NCBI GenBank assembly: GCA_963600315.1
Contig: CAVCAW010000053.1
Coordinates: 1-64,000 of the forward strand
DNA from: UBA6382 sp963600315
GTDB taxonomy: Bacteria > Bacteroidota > Bacteroidia > Bacteroidales > Bacteroidaceae
Length of the DNA stretch: 64,000 nucleotides
Reading direction: 5' to 3'
Notes under the pieces: generated by a model
The model's input: only the letters and a program-made list of their open reading frames with translations
Told to the model about the DNA's origin: nothing
Database searches by the model: none
Program-made: the position numbers and the translations under genes
Part shown: positions 61,809 to 64,000 of the stretch, one piece after another
Numbering within the stretch: position 1 is the first letter of the stretch
Layout of the letters: every line of letters starts with the position of its first letter

Positions 61809-61859
61809 AATATAGGTTGTGAACAGTCTATGTTCTATGTGTTTGTCTCCAATAGAGCA

Positions 61860-62048
61860 TTAGAACTCAGTGCCAGTTTCACTGATTGACTCTTCTTCTT
61901 CAAAGATGCAGCCTCCTAAGAATTCCTTTGAGAGTTGCTCTGTTCCTGTGCTGTCGTCGCCTCCCACCGTTAACTTTGAAGTACACAGGGTGTTGCAGTT
62001 TTCGATAGCTATCACCTCAATTGAGGGTGTGTTATAGTGCTTTTTCAT
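61860..62048 (-). CDS. Small hypothetical peptide (62 residues)
   Basis: MKKHYNTPSIEVIAIENCNT opens the peptide; the head pattern MKKxYxxPxIEVI is one I associate with short orphan proteins in Prevotella and Bacteroides. The middle is Gly/Asp/Ser/Thr-rich (TVGGDDSTG), then FLGGC, and the tail is acidic (FEEEESISETGTEF). No signal peptide or membrane helix. It follows a large secreted protein by 42 bp on the same strand and is followed by a hairpin, so it is probably the last gene of that transcript. Function unknown. Confidence 0.75.
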   Translation of the reverse strand: MKKHYNTPSIEVIAIENCNTLCTSKLTVGGDDSTGTEQLSKEFLGGCIFEEEESISETGTEF

Positions 62049-62090
62049 AATTGCATAGTTTTTGTGCGCTCTTGTTGAGCCCTCGTTTTT

Positions 62091-64000
62091 TTACTTCAAT
62101 ACTTTCTTGCCGTTGAGGATATAGATATGACCCTTGATTGGCGTAGTCACCTGGTTGCCGAGCAGGTCATAGTACTTGCCGTCGCCAGTGGTGTCCGCCT
62201 TAGCCGAACTGATGCCCGTGGGGTCGTTGTCCACTGCGATGTTGAAGCCCTTGCTGCCGCTGCTGTTTACAAAGTAGGCTTTGAAACCATTGAGGTTAGT
62301 GCCGGTGTACTTGTAGAAGCCCAGCTGACCGTCCACCTTCTGCAGTGTGTAGGCTCCCGTTACGCAGGTGATGCCTGGAGTGGAACCAGTGAGGCAGCTA
62401 GTGCCCTCGTTGCCAGTAGTAATGGTGGCGAAGTCGTGTGACTTTGCCTCACCCTCAATTATCACACCGGTGTTGGCGGGTATCGTACCCTCGAGTGCAG
62501 TTAGCTTGATGCAGTTGCTTTCGCGGTCAAAGTTTCCAGTGTAGGCGGTAATGCCCTCTGGAATAGTCAGTGCCATGGGCGAATAGAGGGTAGCCATTCC
62601 GGCGCCAGAGATAGTCACAGGCACAGACTCCACCTCTTCAAGGGTGAATTCGTAACCGGCCTGATTTACGGTAGTTGCACCGCCAGAGAAGTCTCCTGCA
62701 TTTGCTGCGGTAAACATAAAGCGAGTGTCACCGCCAAACGATACGAGGTACTTGCCCTTATTGAGGCTTGAAGCGTGAATGTGATAAATGGTCTCAGCGC
62801 TTTCGGTAGTCACAGACGTAGCGTTGCAGGGGAAGGTCTTTGAATTAGAAGTTGAACGCGAAGCGAAGTATCCGGTCTTGTAAGCAACGAGTGCGCTACC
62901 AGTGTAGCAGAAAATTGAGCTGTCGTCTTTGTCTGCACTAAATGCAATCTTGCTGTCTGTGTTGTTGCAGGTCATGTAGTTGCCGGCGGAGTCCTTGATA
63001 CGTATGAACTGTCCGTTGACAGGCATATTGAGAGTGAGGTTGCTGGGCGAGATAGATGCTATGGCAGAAGTAACTTGGTCTGCAGTGGCTGTCTTAGCAT
63101 CAAGCATTGTCTTAGCAGCAGCAAGGCTTGAACCATTGCTATACTCACCAAGTGAAGTTCCGAAGGTGTACCTCTCAGCTATTTCAATGGCGCTCGAGAG
63201 TGCTTCCCATGCGTCAAAGCTGTTGTACTGGTCATCGGTAACAGCACTTATTGTCCATTGTGAAGCGCCAGCGGTGTATTCCCATCCGCAAGTGTAGTAT
63301 GTGTAATTAGTGTTGAAGTGGATGGAGTTGTTGCCAGACTTAGCATTGGCGAAATAGACTTTGTTGTCTGCGCTGCCGCTGAGCACACCAATATAGAAGT
63401 CGTTAGTGGCTGTAGCTGATGTCGTTGGGGCGGTGTTGGAGCTCTCTGGCTTGTTCACATAAACATTGTTATATGTTCCGTACAGATAGAACTTTTTCTT
63501 GCCGTTGTATTTCACCTCAAACACACCGTCTTTTTCGAGTGTTGATTCTTTGCCACGGAGTTCAGTCTTAGTGGTAGTTAGGTAGTAAGTGTCGTCATAG
63601 TTGCGAATGGAGAATTTCTTGCCTTCAGCTGTTTTGTAGAGTACGTCCAAAATGGGGTCGATTTTCTTAGAATTGGTGAAATATCCGTCGCTTTCTGAGT
63701 ATGTTAAGTCATTGAGAGAATTCTTGGCTGTGGTGACATCAGCAGCTGCGAACAGAACCGAAATCTTACCATTGGTTTCTGCCTCTGTGATGGCATCATT
63801 GATAGCTTTGGTGAACTTTGCTTTTTCTAATTCTGTTCTGTCGTAGGTTACTCCTGCTACAGCTTTGATGCAGAGCGAATTGCCATCGTCACTTGTGTCG
63901 TTCCAGAAAGAAATTACTGCTGGATTGTAACTGTTGGAAATGCCGATGTGCTTGTTGTTAATGCTAAGCACTGTAGGGTATTGGGACTTGTTGCTGTTTG
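62091..64000 (-). CDS. Large secreted multidomain protein (5' end beyond right edge)
   Basis: At least 636 residues; the frame stays open to the right edge and no convincing start or signal peptide is present, so the N-terminus is missing. Visible parts: a helical FIVAR-like segment (SAIEIAERYTFGTSLGEYSN, AAAKTMLDAKTATADQVTSA), ricin/trefoil-like stretches, and SVPVTISGAGMATLYSPMAL near the end, common in Bacteroidales surface proteins. The tail is YYDLLGNQVTTPIKGHIYIL then NGKKVLK, as in three other proteins here. A glycan-binding or glycosidase role is possible, but no catalytic motif lies in the visible part. Confidence 0.8.
   Translation of the reverse strand, partial: NSNKSQYPTVLSINNKHIGISNSYNPAVISFWNDTSDDGNSLCIKAVAGVTYDRTELEKAKFTKAINDAITEAETNGKISVLFAAADVTTAKNSLNDLTYSESDGYFTNSKKIDPILDVLYKTAEGKKFSIRNYDDTYYLTTTKTELRGKESTLEKDGVFEVKYNGKKKFYLYGTYNNVYVNKPESSNTAPTTSATATNDFYIGVLSGSADNKVYFANAKSGNNSIHFNTNYTYYTCGWEYTAGASQWTISAVTDDQYNSFDAWEALSSAIEIAERYTFGTSLGEYSNGSSLAAAKTMLDAKTATADQVTSAIASISPSNLTLNMPVNGQFIRIKDSAGNYMTCNNTDSKIAFSADKDDSSIFCYTGSALVAYKTGYFASRSTSNSKTFPCNATSVTTESAETIYHIHASSLNKGKYLVSFGGDTRFMFTAANAGDFSGGATTVNQAGYEFTLEEVESVPVTISGAGMATLYSPMALTIPEGITAYTGNFDRESNCIKLTALEGTIPANTGVIIEGEAKSHDFATITTGNEGTSCLTGSTPGITCVTGAYTLQKVDGQLGFYKYTGTNLNGFKAYFVNSSGSKGFNIAVDNDPTGISSAKADTTGDGKYYDLLGNQVTTPIKGHIYILNGKKVLK

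Larger units (their letters stand above)
61325..61859. other. Intergenic region between dapF and the small peptide gene
   Basis: The right-hand end has a long hairpin (61772-61808); the left end has the dapF promoter. In the middle GTTTTGCTAC occurs twice (near 61477 and 61510) and a seven-C run lies near 61546. No convincing gene. Confidence 0.5.

Overview
The window looks like one scaffold of a draft or metagenome-assembled genome from a gut-type Bacteroidales bacterium (Prevotella/Bacteroides/Muribaculum-like; I cannot fix the genus). Evidence: most promoters I can see carry the Bacteroidetes -7 element TAnnTTTG, several with a TTG/TTTG -33 element exactly 20 bp upstream; a class III glutamine synthetase; LL-diaminopimelate aminotransferase (dapL); a DUF5686-type outer-membrane protein; BspA-like leucine-rich repeats; lipoproteins with acidic residues after the lipid cysteine; and secreted proteins ending in a GIYIxxGKKxxK-like tail. 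Three runs of N (463-472, 28469-28478, 46694-46715) are assembly gaps and interrupt cas3, a wecA-like gene and mfd.

Layout. 1-1978: 5' two thirds of a CRISPR cas3 gene running off the left edge. 2.5-11.5 kb: housekeeping genes (pepD, a YbhN/LPG-synthase-like membrane protein, alaS with a small membrane protein and a RecD-like helicase, then divergent merR-aroB). 11.9-17.7 kb: secreted proteins, namely a large beta-helix-like protein broken by a 19-bp tandem duplication, a lectin/GEVED protein and a serine-type sulfatase. Then tRNA-His(GTG). 18.4-26.0 kb, minus strand: a secreted lectin-like protein and two GH29 fucosidases flanking folD, downstream of ffh. 26.4-31.3 kb: a four-gene unit for an undecaprenyl-linked 6-deoxy-sugar glycan. 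31.6-39.3 kb: a lipoprotein and a complete RND efflux operon. 39.3-49.6 kb: an lpxA paralogue, a DUF5686 protein, a sigma-54 activator with lptE, a TPR-like protein and secG, then mfd. 49.6-56.7 kb, minus strand: an MBOAT O-acyltransferase with two SGNH esterase-like proteins, a histidine phosphatase, a DUF308-like membrane protein and an LRR protein with a dockerin. 56.9-61.3 kb: dapF-dapL-glnN. 61.9-64.0 kb: a small peptide gene and a large secreted protein running off the right edge.

How they work together. Two themes dominate: envelope and glycan building (sugar-nucleotide unit, MBOAT/SGNH, lpxA, lptE, secG, dapF/dapL) and foraging on fucosylated and sulfated host-type glycans (two fucosidases, sulfatase, lectin-like proteins) without a SusC/SusD pair in view.

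The most unusual observation is that the secreted beta-helix-like protein at 11.9-14.5 kb carries two domains that read like the C-terminal domain of ribosomal protein L7/L12, and its reading frame is broken by an exact 19-bp tandem duplication, raising the possibility of an on/off switch. Other items worth checking are three 22-bp direct repeats closed by a 16-bp hairpin at 31.4 kb, a 62-residue peptide next to a large secreted protein, a diverged LpxA paralogue, and an orphan plus-strand terminator between the LRR gene and glnN.
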